The notes under the pieces were generated by a model. The model saw only the letters and a list, made by a program, of their open reading frames with translations. It had not been told where the DNA came from and made no database searches. This document shows positions 53,001-64,000 of a DNA stretch of 64,000 nucleotides, piece after piece (the stretch's first letter is position 1; each line of letters opens with the position of its first letter). The stretch comes from Dasyornis broadbenti (Eukaryota > Chordata > Aves > Passeriformes > Dasyornithidae), in NCBI GenBank assembly GCA_013397935.1, contig VZRN01003168.1, positions 558,313-622,312 of the forward strand, in the 5' to 3' direction. The position numbers and the translations under genes were made by a program.

Positions 53001-55058
53001 ATCAGAGGAGATGCACCATAGGAGATGCTCAGTTAAAAAGAAGCTTAAAGGCACTGGCGCTTTCTCATTCTGCATTTTCACATGGTGAATTTAAAAAAAA
53101 ACACTTAATCTCTGTTCCAAGAATCAGCTGGATTCTGCCTGTCTGGGACCCAGTGATCACTCAATTCACGCTGCTCCTCTGCCTAAACAAAAACCTGCCA
53201 GTGCACAGCAGCTGGGGAGGTGAATCATTACTTTAATAATCACCTAGAGGAAAACATGCTGCTTGAGTGGAGAGAAAATAAAAATTAAGTATCACATTTA
53301 ATTTATGATGTGGCCTTTTATTTTAAAGGAACATAAACTGAAAATATTCAGACATCAAAGGAAGAATCTCAGCTTTCACTTCTAAATTCTATTTTATTAT
53401 TGTTGTTAGCCTCCCAGTAGCAAAGGAAATGAGTTCTCTGGTAATCATTTCCATTTAATTTTCAGCTCCCTTCTGTTGATAGCATCATGTGTAACTTTTT
53501 TTTTCTAACAGTTACTTTAAATTGTGTATTTTGATATTCCATTCAGCTGGTGGAGAAAGAAAAATCAGCTCTAAAAAAGCCATTTTATCTCTGCTGTACA
53601 TGAGCTCAGCAGGATAATGTGATATCTCGGTAGGCATATTTATTTTAAGTTATTGGTATTTTCCACCAGGGTGAAATTGTACAAGATATAACCTCTCATT
53701 GCCTCCCCCATTCCTGCCCAAAAAATGTCGTGAGGCCAGAGCAGTGGAGAAAAAGGGACGAAATAGCAACGCTCATTCAAAAGGAACAATAATCCACCAG
53801 CAAATCAACTCAGTTCTGGTCATTCTGGGCAGAATGAAAAGAGTGAAAAAAACCTGACAAAATGGGGGAAATGGAGCACACAATTATCATAGGGATAATA
53901 AATCCCTGACCACAGTGGCATTTTTGAGATAGCAAGGTAGAAGTTAGCAGTGACACCAAGTGACCTTTCTTGCAAAGATGTTAAAGCTCAATAATGTGGT
54001 TTGGTTCTTCAGGAGATCCAGTGACACTGGAATTCAGACGGGAAGAGGAATGCTGGTTTTTCCTTTGTGCTGGGCTGTCCCTACACCAAATCACTGACCT
54101 GCTTCCCTTTCTGTGGGAGTACTGAAAAGAAAGGAATAAACAGAAAGCCTCCATAAAAGACCACAGCAGCTTTGGCTGAAAAACAGCCAAAAGCAGGGCT
54201 TGAACCTTCTGAAATGAGGACTAAGGGCCTTAATATTTCAATTAAATGCCTTGTCTGGGAATCAGCAACGCTTCCACAGACTTATGTGGAATAACCACTG
54301 AAGTGTGAGACAGCTGTATCAGCTCACGGCACTGCTTTTAGCAGCAGCAGCCACCTTGAAGCACTTCCCATATTCCAAATGGAGGGTCTCCAGTGGAGCT
54401 CTGGGGAACTGTGATGGGGTTCTTTATCAGCACAGGAGCATATGGGAGAATAAGATCTCCTGCTTCCAAAGTCTGCCAAAATTTTATGTCTAGACACAGC
54501 TGAGGAGGTGACTAGGAAAATTCAAGAGCCAGGCTGGGGCTGCAAAGGGCCACTGCAGGAGAAAAGATGCATTTGTTCTTGGTAGGAAGAAATAATAAAG
54601 CCCAGTCACTGTGGAGTCACTCTATGAAATGCACATTTCTTCCTGCCATCAGTGCTCAGCCAAATTCTGACACTGAAGAGTGGTGAAACTATGACCAAGC
54701 TCTTCATTTTCCGAAGAAATAACTCAGGTGGGAGCAGCTTTCCACCATGCCTTACCACAGGTAAGCTCAGTGTCCCTGGCACAAAGCCTGATTTACACCA
54801 GGGAATCAGCCCCAAACATCTGCCTGTTCATTTGATCAGAGATTTTGGATTAATCTTCTACTTCTTCTGCTGCTACAGAAGAGAAGTCTGGAAAGTGTTT
54901 TTATTTGAGTGTGGCTCTGCAAACGACATGAACCTTGCTTAATATGGCAAAGACCCCTTTTCTTCGTGGTCTTTAGACCTGAGTTTGATGTTAAGTCCTT
55001 GGAATCCATTTTCTGTGATAGCACAATCCTTATTTCTTTCATCTTACTTCAGCTATAG

Positions 55059-55142
55059 GGATCATGGAATCACAGGATTGTTTAAATTGGAAAAAACCTC
55101 TAATATCATGGAGTCCAGCTGTTAATCCAGCACTGCCAGGTA
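55059..55142 (-). repeat. CR1 LINE 3' end fragment, second subfamily
   Basis: GGATCATGGAATCACAGGATTG, then AAAAAACCTCTAATATCATGGAGTCCAGC and CCAGCACTGCCAGG. Confidence 0.87.
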
Positions 55143-57169
55143 TCCCAAGGGTCCAGCTCAACAAGACAGGGGGGTTCCCCACACGATCAGGAGATGCACG
55201 TGGAGAGGGAGGGTGTCAACAAACAAGTCCGATGAAACCCTCTCCAGATGCCTGTAAGACCAACACCAGGACTGAGCCAATACTGTGTCTGTGACACCTT
55301 TGCAGCCCAGGTAACATTAAAGTGCTGTAGAAATCAGGTCTGTGATTTATACCAGCACTAGAGCGCATAGTGCAGGTGTTTGTACCTGAATAAGCACAAC
55401 CTCAGCTCCCTCTACAGTCACTGAGGATTAATTATTACCGTCAGAGAAACGCATTACCCTCTTACAGCCTGCTCCTGGAGAGCTAAGTGTTTATTACTTT
55501 GATAGCAAGCACCAAAAATGCTGTGAAGTAAACCCAGTTGTGATCTCTGTGTTATCCTGTCTAAGTTCCTGGTGATAACACCAACAGGCTGAAAATATTA
55601 CCCTGGTCCCTCTCTTTCTAAACCTGCCATCTCTGAATAAGGAGAAATCAGCCCATCCTGAAGTGACCTCAACCAAAAAATTCAGTGTTGTTATGCCGGA
55701 TTTACACCACTTAAAATATTCTGGGTTTCTCCTGAGCCCTTGACAATGGCAGGCCAGCAATGGGCTGGGCCCTCATCCCTTTGAATCACCCCTCTGCTCT
55801 TCTGCATGTGCAGATATTCATCCTCCTGTCACTTTTCAGCCTACAGAAAAGTATCCAGAATCATCTATCCAGAATTATTTCAGAAGGTCCTTCGTGCCAG
55901 TCATGCACTTGGAAATGCTCGGGTGAAGCCTCTGGGTCTGCTCCAGGGCAAAGTAAAAAATAATTCAGACGCCTCAATAAATTGATTTGAAATAAAACTC
56001 ATTCAAGTAGCTTTAATGAGTACCAAAATATTCTTCCTGTGAGGGAAAGAAATCACTTTTATCTACTCTGAATCCTAGCATCTTCCTTCAACACTCTCAG
56101 CAATGTCCTTAGCAAGCTGAGGACCTGGATCCACCATTCCTGCGTGTTTGACCATCTTTGGACATGGAGTTTGACTTCATATCAGTCTCTCTCCGGCTCT
56201 TTTTCTCTCATTCACTCACTGTGCTTAAATTATTCCTTCCTTTTTACTCACTCAGCAGAGAATTGAAATTTGCTGATGTCAGGATCTCGGAACAGATGGG
56301 AGAACAGTATTGATTAGGCAGTTGAGAGCAGGACATAAATAGCTTGTTAAAAGTAAATAATAATGGTTTAAATGCTGTGTACAAACCTTTATAAAACCCA
56401 GTGAAGCAAAACGAATAATCCTTCCAGAAATCTATCTGAGTTTTTTAGCAAGGTGATGAAATTCAAGAGCCTTTTTCACTTACTTATGTTAGTGCTGATG
56501 TAAGAGCTGATTGAATCAACAGTCTGGAACTGCAAGAGATGAGCCTGCCTTCAGCATCCCAGCCAAATGAGATGTTTGCAGCTGATGTGTGAAAGGGAAA
56601 AGAGAATTGATGACGGGGAGAGAGCAGGAGGACAGGAGCTGCAGAGTGTGAGCCAGTTTTGTTCAGAGTGGGGAGGGAAATTTATCTTTCATCATAAATT
56701 CAGAGTCTGGGCCCAAACTCACTGCTGTGTGTGACATCCAAATTGGGGTCTAAGGCAGGGCATGGTATAAAGCCATGGATGAGAAGTATCCGTATTGATT
56801 TTGGTTCAGGTTTGATGTGTACAAAGTCCTTCAGAATTGAGAGCTTCGTGAAGTCCGTGCTTAAAATCCATCTGTTCCTCCATCCACAAACCACACAGTA
56901 CCCAGCTGGTTGTGACTCCCAATTATCACAGTAGATACAAAAAACAGATTAAAATTCTAAGTTTATGTATCAAAGAGGAGATCTGGAGAAAGAAAATTAA
57001 TTTTGAGCTCGGGCTGCTATTATCCCTCATGTAAATGCCGTGTTTTCCTGACCCATGTCTCTGCTGATCAATCAGAATCAGGACAAAGGCTGCAGCAGAG
57101 ACTGTGTCACTTCAGGAGAAGTGTTCAAAATTATAATAATAGCTCAAGGTGAGGAATAGGGTATTTTTA

Positions 57170-57229
57170 CAAAAAAAAAAAAAAAAAAAAAAAAAAAAAC
57201 AAAAAAAAACCAAAAAAAAAAAAAACCCC

Positions 57230-57261
<32 letters not shown>

Positions 57262-57345
57262 ACAAAAAAACCCCAAAACAAAAACAACCCCACAAAAACA
57301 AAAACAAAAACCAAACAAACAAAAAAACCCAACAACCAAAAAAAC
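57170..57345. repeat. A/C-only low-complexity tract
   Basis: About 175 bases composed only of A and C on the + strand: long A runs broken by C, CCCC and CCCCC blocks. It has no G or T from about 57170 to 57345. Confidence 0.95.
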
Positions 57346-59712
57346 ATTCCTTGCAAGTTATTTATTTGGAAGAAAATAGGATTTTCCTGTGGGCCCGTTC
57401 CCTGTTGTTTTCACATTGACCTATTTCAACTGCAGCTCGACCAACACCCAGGAGGAGGCTCAGCATCACAGCCACATTCCCAGACACTCAGGAAGGTGCA
57501 CAAGGACCTGGTGCACCCACACCGATGGCAGGGCTGGGCCTGTCCCCTGAAATGCTGGAGATGCCTCCTCTGGAAGGACATTGCTTCCCTCAAGTGTTCA
57601 TCAGTGCTTTTGCAGAAGGAAATGCTGGAATCCCAACCCCTTCATCTCCTGAGCCCTGGATTTTATCCATGATGTGGGCTTGGGCACCATGAAGTGGCTC
57701 TCTGCTTTTTTTTTTTTCTTTTTTTTCTGGCAATGAGCCAGAGGAAACTCTCTGCTTTGCACCTATGCACTCTCTCCAAAGCACCCACAGCTTTTTCAAA
57801 GTTTTCAGTGATTGATTTCAGAAAAATTTAAACACCCTGAACAGATTCTGTTGGGATGCTTTCATGAGAAATTTCTTACAGATTCAAGGTGCTTTTGAAA
57901 AATCCCATTTAAAGAAAAAGTGAGAGAGCTCAAAGACTTTTAAAGCAGATTCGACCTCCCAGTGCAGAGACAAATTAAATATCTGGCCCCAGGACTTTCA
58001 GCAGAAACAACAGCCCAGGAATCTGAGATATGGGCACACTGGAATACACAGCACTGCAGGGAAGCAAAAGTTCTTACACAGCCTCATAACCAAAAAGACA
58101 AATCAATTAAAGATTTTGAAACAAACTGCATGCAATGAATAATTAACTTGTGGAAATTGCTGCTGAAGGATAGTGTGGAGTTTAACAGCACACAAAACGT
58201 TTTAGTCATTTGTAGCAAAAGCATTTGCAGAATGGGAAAAAAATATGATGAGAAAACATAAAGCTGGGTCAGATCAATAGAACTCATGGTGCAGAATCAT
58301 CTCTCCAACCATGGTGAGCAGACGTTGTGCAGGGAAAAAGTCTAAGAAAAGAGAGATCCTCCTAATTTTCCCTCTCTTTCAGCTCCAAACTCAATGTAAA
58401 GAAGGAACAGAATATCAGCAGAAAATATAATTTTGTGGCAATGGCAATACAGAAGAGATTTGGGTATAATCCCATTTTCCATATTTACCTTGAGCAAAAA
58501 GCACATTTTACCTCTGCATACTTCCTTTCCTATGAAAAAGACATTACCAGAAATCCTTAAGAAGCAGGTGTGATAAGTACAGAGCCAGAGCACTTTGGAG
58601 ATTATCTGCTGATATGATTATGAAAAACACAGACATTAGATGAAAAGACCAATAAAGGAAAAGTTGTTTAAGTTGTGTTACTCCTGACTCACATCAAAAA
58701 AAGAAGAAAATTCCCACAGTGAAGAATCTTCCTTATGAGCAGAAGGTTGCTGTGTAACAACACTAAGGCATCACAGCGACATTAAAGAGAATTGCTGCTA
58801 TAAACAAGTTATTTGATATATTGAGAATATTTTGTTTGTGTGCCTTAATTATTCACAAACAGGTGGTATTTTTACTAATTTGTTCTCTGTTCAAAATAGT
58901 TGGTTTAAACATATTTTTGTCTCTCTGGTAGCATATCAGTAGTGTTCTCATTACTCCTTCCTGGCTATTTGTGTCACTGTTGGGTATTAAATCACACATC
59001 AGAAATTATGGTTTTGCCACTATAGCATCAGCTGCCTCTTAAAAAAAAAAGAGGGGGAGGGAAAAAAACCCTTCCTTTTTTTTTTTTTTTTTTTGTTGGC
59101 AAATTATCTGCAAAAAAGCTCAGCATTGTTTGAATAATAAAAAAGCTTTTACAGATGGCCAAAAAAGTGCTTGAAATGAGAGTATTCTCATGAATATTTA
59201 TTCTCACCAATTCTCCTGACAACTTAACTTTCTGCAGACATTCTTACAAGTAAACATTCAAACAGTCTCCAAAAGGCAAATAAAAAGGTTTTGTATATAA
59301 ACACAAGAAAACTCACAGATTCTTTATTTTGCAGCGGTATCTTGAAATCTCACCCAGAAGAAAAGCCCCCTTGTGTTCAGTTCTGTAGATGCACAGATGA
59401 GAAATTACCTCCTTAGGTGGAGAGTTTGGTGTGAGTGCACAAAAAAAAGAAAAAGATCCAGTACTGTTCACATTTTCCAGACAGGGAGTTGATGCTGACC
59501 ACAGAGGAGACTTGCCCTAAATTAGCCAGCACACAGAAGAATCACAAAATTAGCCTGTGCTCTCCCTGAAAACCCATCCTTGCACCTAGATCTAGGTGCT
59601 TTCTGCCAGGCAGTGATTTAGGAATTTTTTAGTGTATGGGTTTTTGGCCTACCACTCTCTGATAACTCCAAACAACGTGCTACGTAAAGGGTGGTTCCCT
59701 GTGTAAAATCTT

Positions 59713-60538
59713 AAGAGTCGTGTTGGAAAGGAACTTTAAAGATCATTTTGCTCCACTCCCTGCAATGGGCAGGGACACCTTTCACCAGACCAGGTTGCTC
59801 CAAGCTCCATCCAGCCTGGCCTTGGACACTTCCAGGGATGGGGCAGCCGCAGCTTCTCTGGGCAACCTGTGTCAGGGCCTCACCACCCTCACAGGGTAGA
59901 ATTTCTTTCTAATATCTAATGTAAACCTTCTCTCTTTCAGTTAAAAGCCATTCTCTCTTGTCCTGTCCCTCCATGCCTTGTCCCCAGTCCCTCTCCAGCT
60001 CTCCTGGAGCCCCTTTAGGCCCTGGAAGGGGCTCTGAGCTCTCCCTGGAGCCTTCTCTTCTGGTGAACACTCTCAGATCTCCCAGCCTGGCAGAGCAGAA
60101 GTTCTCCAGCCCACGCAGAATCTTTGTGGTTTCCTCTGAACTCACTCCAGCAGCTCCACGTCCTTCCTGTCTTGGGGGCTGCAGAGCTGGAAGCAGCCCT
60201 GAGGGTGGGGTCTCAGCAGGGCAGAGCAGAGGGGCAGAACCCCCTCCCACACCCTGCTGGTCACGCCTGGTGAGAGGCAGCCCAGGATGAGGCTGAGCTT
60301 TCAGGCTGGGAGTGCACATGGCCCAGACATTCTGAGCTTCTCATTCACCAACACCCCAAGTCCTTCTCCTCAGGGCTGCTCTCAATCCATTCACTGCACA
60401 CCCAGCCTGTATTTTTGTTTGAGATTGCCTCAACCCAGACGCAGGACCTCGCACCTGGCCTTTTTGAACTCCACAAGGTTTGCACAGACCCACCTCTCCG
60501 GCCCGGCCAGCGTCCCCCGGATCACGTCCCCTATATAA
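59713..60538 (-). repeat. CR1 LINE, longest copy (about 0.83 kb)
   Basis: Runs from a TTGGAAAGGAACTTTAAAGATCA tail through GGGCAGGGACACCTTTCACC, CTCTGGGCAACCTGTGTCAGGGCC and CTTTCTAATATCTAATGTAAACC. It continues through the AAGCAGCCCTGAGGGTGGGGTCTC and ACACCCCAAGTCCTTCTCC blocks, into a region related to the end of CR1 ORF2. It is 5'-truncated with no intact reading frame. Confidence 0.92.
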
Positions 60539-60976
60539 GCACTGTGTAGTTAGTGTCAGTACACTCCACATCCTAGCAGAGGCAAGAAGTGGAATTATCC
60601 CCTTTATGAGCACGGACGCTTTTGCTTCAGCCACATTCTGCGCCCATTGCACGATTTTTGAAACAAAGGCAGAATCTTTTCATGGATTGCCATAGTTAAG
60701 CAGCATTTGAATGGCAACAGCAGCACGTCGGGTGCAAGGCACAGAGGCTGGAGTTATGGAGGGTGACGTATTCAGCTGGGATACTTTTCCCCACATGGTT
60801 CTTTTACAGGAGTTGAATCGTTGCAGATTATGCCCGGTTGAAAGGAAACAGTATATTCTGTGGTGTTTAAAGATGTCACACTCATCGCAGAGCTTTTGCA
60901 AACCAGTGAGTCAGCAGGAGGAACACAATGCTGGTTCCAGCTATTAGGCAGTTATTTAAAACAAAACAAACAGAAA

Positions 60977-60977
<1 letters not shown>

Positions 60978-61021
<44 letters not shown>

Positions 61022-61050
61022 CTTTTAAAATTACAAAAAAANAGAAGAAA
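60978..61050. repeat. Poly-A tract with one N
   Basis: About 42 consecutive A bases (60978-61019), then CCCTTTTAAAATTAC and a second A-rich stretch containing the single N at 61042. It follows ACAAAACAAACAGAAAC and could be the tail of an old retrocopy, but no parent sequence is recognised. Confidence 0.9.
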
Positions 61051-64000
61051 AAAAGCCACTTGTGAATTCAACAGATGCAGTGAATTCCCTGCTTTGCAAA
61101 GGCTAAAGTGTTTGCACAGAGGAAAGGGGCACTTTTATTAACATAAAGGTCACTGCAGTTCAATTCTTCATTCAAATGAATTATTCAGTATTTCCTTTTA
61201 ATCTCATTAAATGCGGATGTCTGTAAACAAATTCTGAAGATGCAGAGAAAATCTGACTAGCAGAAAGCATGTGCAGTGATGGAAAAGAAACAGAACTGAC
61301 AACTTTTGGGTGCACAAGGAGCACAGCCAGATCTTAGCTCAATGAAGGAATCACACATGAGAGCTCAAAATGCCATCTGACTTCTTGTGAGCCTCCTCAC
61401 ACATGTCTTGCCTTCCCCATGCATGGCTGGCTTCTTGCAGATGTGTTTCCAGCAGTGCTTAGAGAATGGAAGGGCCTGTGACCCACAAAATCCATCACTG
61501 AACCCTCTAGAGATCCAGGCCCCCAGGTAAAATAGGATCAAATTCCCTCAAGACAGGATTAGACAGCCCAAGTTCTCCTAAGCCCACAAGTCCAGTGTTT
61601 CTCACTGGTGTTTCAAAGCCTTCAGAGATAGTGTCTGCTTAAAAAAAACTGGTTTAATGTAATTAAGTATCATTTCAATATCAACTGTTACTCATTGCTT
61701 TATATTTTCAGAATATTGAGATGCTTAACTTCCTCTACGTGGAAACAGGAAACCTGAAGTCACCATAGACCACATGGCAAAATGTAATTACCTAAGCTCT
61801 CCGCCACAGATCTGCTCTCTCCCTGTCTGTATATCTATAAAAATTCAGAGCAGACTTGGATGGATTCTCTAGACATAACTGGAACTTAAGAAATACTGCT
61901 CTTCACTTTTCCATACGTAGTAATTAATATATGCAAAGACAGAAGCTCCAGAACTGTACATCCAGCATCTGGATGTTGGAGCTCTGGAGCCAGCTGAAAA
62001 AGTCAAAATAGTGGAAAGGAAAAAAATCACAGCATCTTCTGATTAAGAATTGTCTGTGCACAGACTTTTAATTTTCACCAACTCATTTGTCAGTCATAGC
62101 TATTTGAGGAGTGCTTTGAGCAGCCATCTCATCATTGATCTTTGTAGCTTATTCTTTTGCAACATCTGTCTTCATTTGCACTTCATTAGCCTGGTTGGGT
62201 GATGGTGTCACTGTGAATCTTCCCTTTGTTTGCTGGTTTTGGGTCCATAATGCTCTTTACTTTTAGGCAGCTGTATTTAGCCAAAACCTGGAACTAACAT
62301 CTCTTGTGGTCAAAGGGAACACTCTATTTCCAGGAATAACTACATGCTTTGTTTTCATCTAATGAATTCCTAGTGTTTAGTTACTAAAGCCCTTCAGTTT
62401 TATTTGCAGCCCTGCCTAAGCTCAGAGCTAAATCTAAATCCAAGACTCATGTCCACTCTAAGCTTCTCCTGGAGGGTAGTGATACAGGCTTGGTACTTTG
62501 ATCCGTGGATTTTACCTCTCCTACATTGGTTCTCCTCAGATTGAGAACAGGGTGAAATAAATTTTTAAAAAGTATTAAAGAAGGTAAAATTGCAGAGATT
62601 TTTTCGTTGCCAGTCTGAGCTGGTTAGCAGGGGAAGGTCCCTGCAGCTCTGGAGTCTGGTCTTGCAGAAAACTTCTTATGAACTTTTAAATTCTTGTGTG
62701 CCAGAGAAATGTCCTACTTTCTCAGAACCCCTCTTCCTTGTAACTATAACTATTTCCCGTGGCAATGGCACCAGCCTCTTGGTTTTTTTCGTTCACAGAT
62801 TTTTTTTTTTCTCTGAAACAGAAAACCACATTGCAAGTTGATCACCCTTGTGTATAGTTGAGTCAGATTCAGAAATAAAGAACAGACAAGTTCAAACCCA
62901 AACAATGGCAGGAAAGAAGGCTCTCCAAGACAAAACTGGCTCATAACCAACCAATTTCCAGTAAAATTTCTGAGAAAGATGGGGACTACTCTCAACCGTA
63001 TTTGGTGCTACTGTACTGGCTTCAAATAGTTCTCTCCTTAAATCCTTTGATTAGAAGAGGACAGATCCAGCAACACCCATTTGTAGTCACCTTTTTCTCC
63101 TCAAAATCCTCTTGTGTCAGTGCCTTCGTGACAAAGGAGAGCGAGGAACATCAGAGAGCAGCCAGGATAGGGGTGGAACTGACTCCAGCTCAGGACAGCA
63201 GCCCGATCCTGACCCTTACTTCAATCACCTGGTTAATTACCTTTCTCCTAAAGTCAAACACTAATTAACTCAGGCAGTGTAACTATTGTACACTTCCGGT
63301 GTGAAACCACTGGTAAGTGATTACAGCCACATAAAACTCAAGTCTAACAGATTCTGCCATCCTGTACAGTCAAGAGGAAAAACCAATTAAAGTTCAGGCA
63401 CCTGAGCTGAATTTAGGACATAACCCAGACTTAAGAACTCAGCAGATTTAATGTAATGCAGTGCACCCAAAAAATTACCGCCCCAGACACTGCATTGGAA
63501 TCATTTTGAGTAAAGAAAAGCTTTCAGTCTTCATTTTCCTCTTCCTTTTCTAGTTAAATAAGACTTAACAATCCTTTTCTTTGATTTTTTTCTCTTCTCA
63601 TCTTTTTTGTGGTGCTCCATTCAACTTCTGGATCAACTGAAAACAAAATTAATAAAGAGAAAAAGGAGAGTGCCTACAAGGAAAGCCACCATGGTCAGGA
63701 CTCTTCATGTGGTCCTGAGGTCCCATGTGACAACCTGTTCATCTCCCTCAAGTGCAACTCTTTCACCTCCAAGAAAGGTCCCATCAAAACTGACTTTTGA
63801 ATTGCCCTTTGAGCCATGCTAAGTTTTGGATGGTGGAAGTTGGCTGGAAGAACCTCAGCTAGTGAGAGTTTTGTTTTTGGGGCTTTTTTACATCATTCTA
63901 GTAACTGAACCATTGCAACGCAGGTCTTGTGTAATTTCTTGCAATGGACACAACCATGCAGATGTGATTAAAATGTTCATGGCAAGTCAAGAACCATCTT

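Larger units (their letters stand above)
49816..64000. other. Intergenic DNA downstream of PRKCQ, no gene seen
   Basis: About 14 kb. I find no exon with family resemblance on either strand. In mammals the next gene on this side is PFKFB3 in tail-to-tail orientation, but none of its exons is visible here. Content is three CR1 copies, an A/C-only tract at 57170-57345, poly-A at 60978-61019, T runs near 59079, and unique AT-rich sequence. Confidence 0.65.

Noticed and set aside
57149..57379. Lys-rich frame and its Phe-rich antisense as proteins
   Set aside because: Both are direct translation of the A/C-only simple tract.
59909..60319. 136-codon minus-strand frame possibly a small gene
   Set aside because: It lies entirely within a 5'-truncated CR1 element, so it is repeat-derived sequence without an intact ORF2.
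1..64000. tRNA, rRNA, CRISPR, bacterial operon or intact transposon
   Set aside because: Looked for cloverleaf boxes, spaced repeats and transposase or reverse-transcriptase frames; only truncated CR1 pieces and simple repeats were found.

Overview
This is a vertebrate nuclear genomic window, almost certainly from a bird. It contains at least 23 copies or fragments of CR1 (chicken repeat 1) LINE 3' ends, recognisable from the AATCATAGAATGGTTTGGGT / TTGGAAGGGACC core. Bulk sequence is CpG-poor, and a split gene with short exons and compact introns lies on the + strand. There is nothing bacterial, no rRNA or tRNA gene, no CRISPR array and no intact mobile-element ORF. Three assembly gaps are present: 15576-15599, 38228-38330 and a single N at 61042.

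The one gene I can support is PRKCQ, protein kinase C theta. All 17 coding exons can be placed by hand with phase-consistent splice sites. They run from an ATG at 13277 to a TGA at 48064 and join into a 2142-nt reading frame of 713 codons plus stop (human is about 706 residues). The order is novel-type C2 (residues 1-107), pseudosubstrate (145-150), C1A (160-209), C1B (232-281), V3 hinge (about 282-386), kinase domain (387 onward) and C-terminal tail with turn and hydrophobic motifs. All catalytic, zinc-binding and phospho-motif residues of the family core are intact. The non-coding first exon and the main promoter are not identified and probably lie upstream of the window or in 1-13 kb.

Layout: 1-13268 is 5' flank or intron 1, with CR1 copies and a CpG-enriched patch just before exon 2. 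13269-24801 holds the C2, C1A and C1B exons and most of V3. 26189-48064 holds the end of V3, the kinase exons and the tail, including an 8.8-kb intron 12 with a gap near its 3' end. 48065 to about 49815 is the 3'UTR with three AATAAA signals. About 49816-64000 is gene-free intergenic DNA with CR1 copies, an A/C-only tract and poly-A tracts.

The most interesting observations are in the kinase itself. Compared with the mammalian protein as I remember it, three regulatory features tied to T-cell control are absent while the catalytic core is preserved. The Lck target Tyr90 is Lys. The V3 proline motif linked to CD28/Lck association lacks a PxxP. The V3 DEVD caspase-3 site is missing, and V3 carries a small Gln-Glu-His tandem duplication. 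Intron 4 appears to be a GC-AG intron with a competing GT donor three bases upstream. I found no convincing new multi-gene system here.
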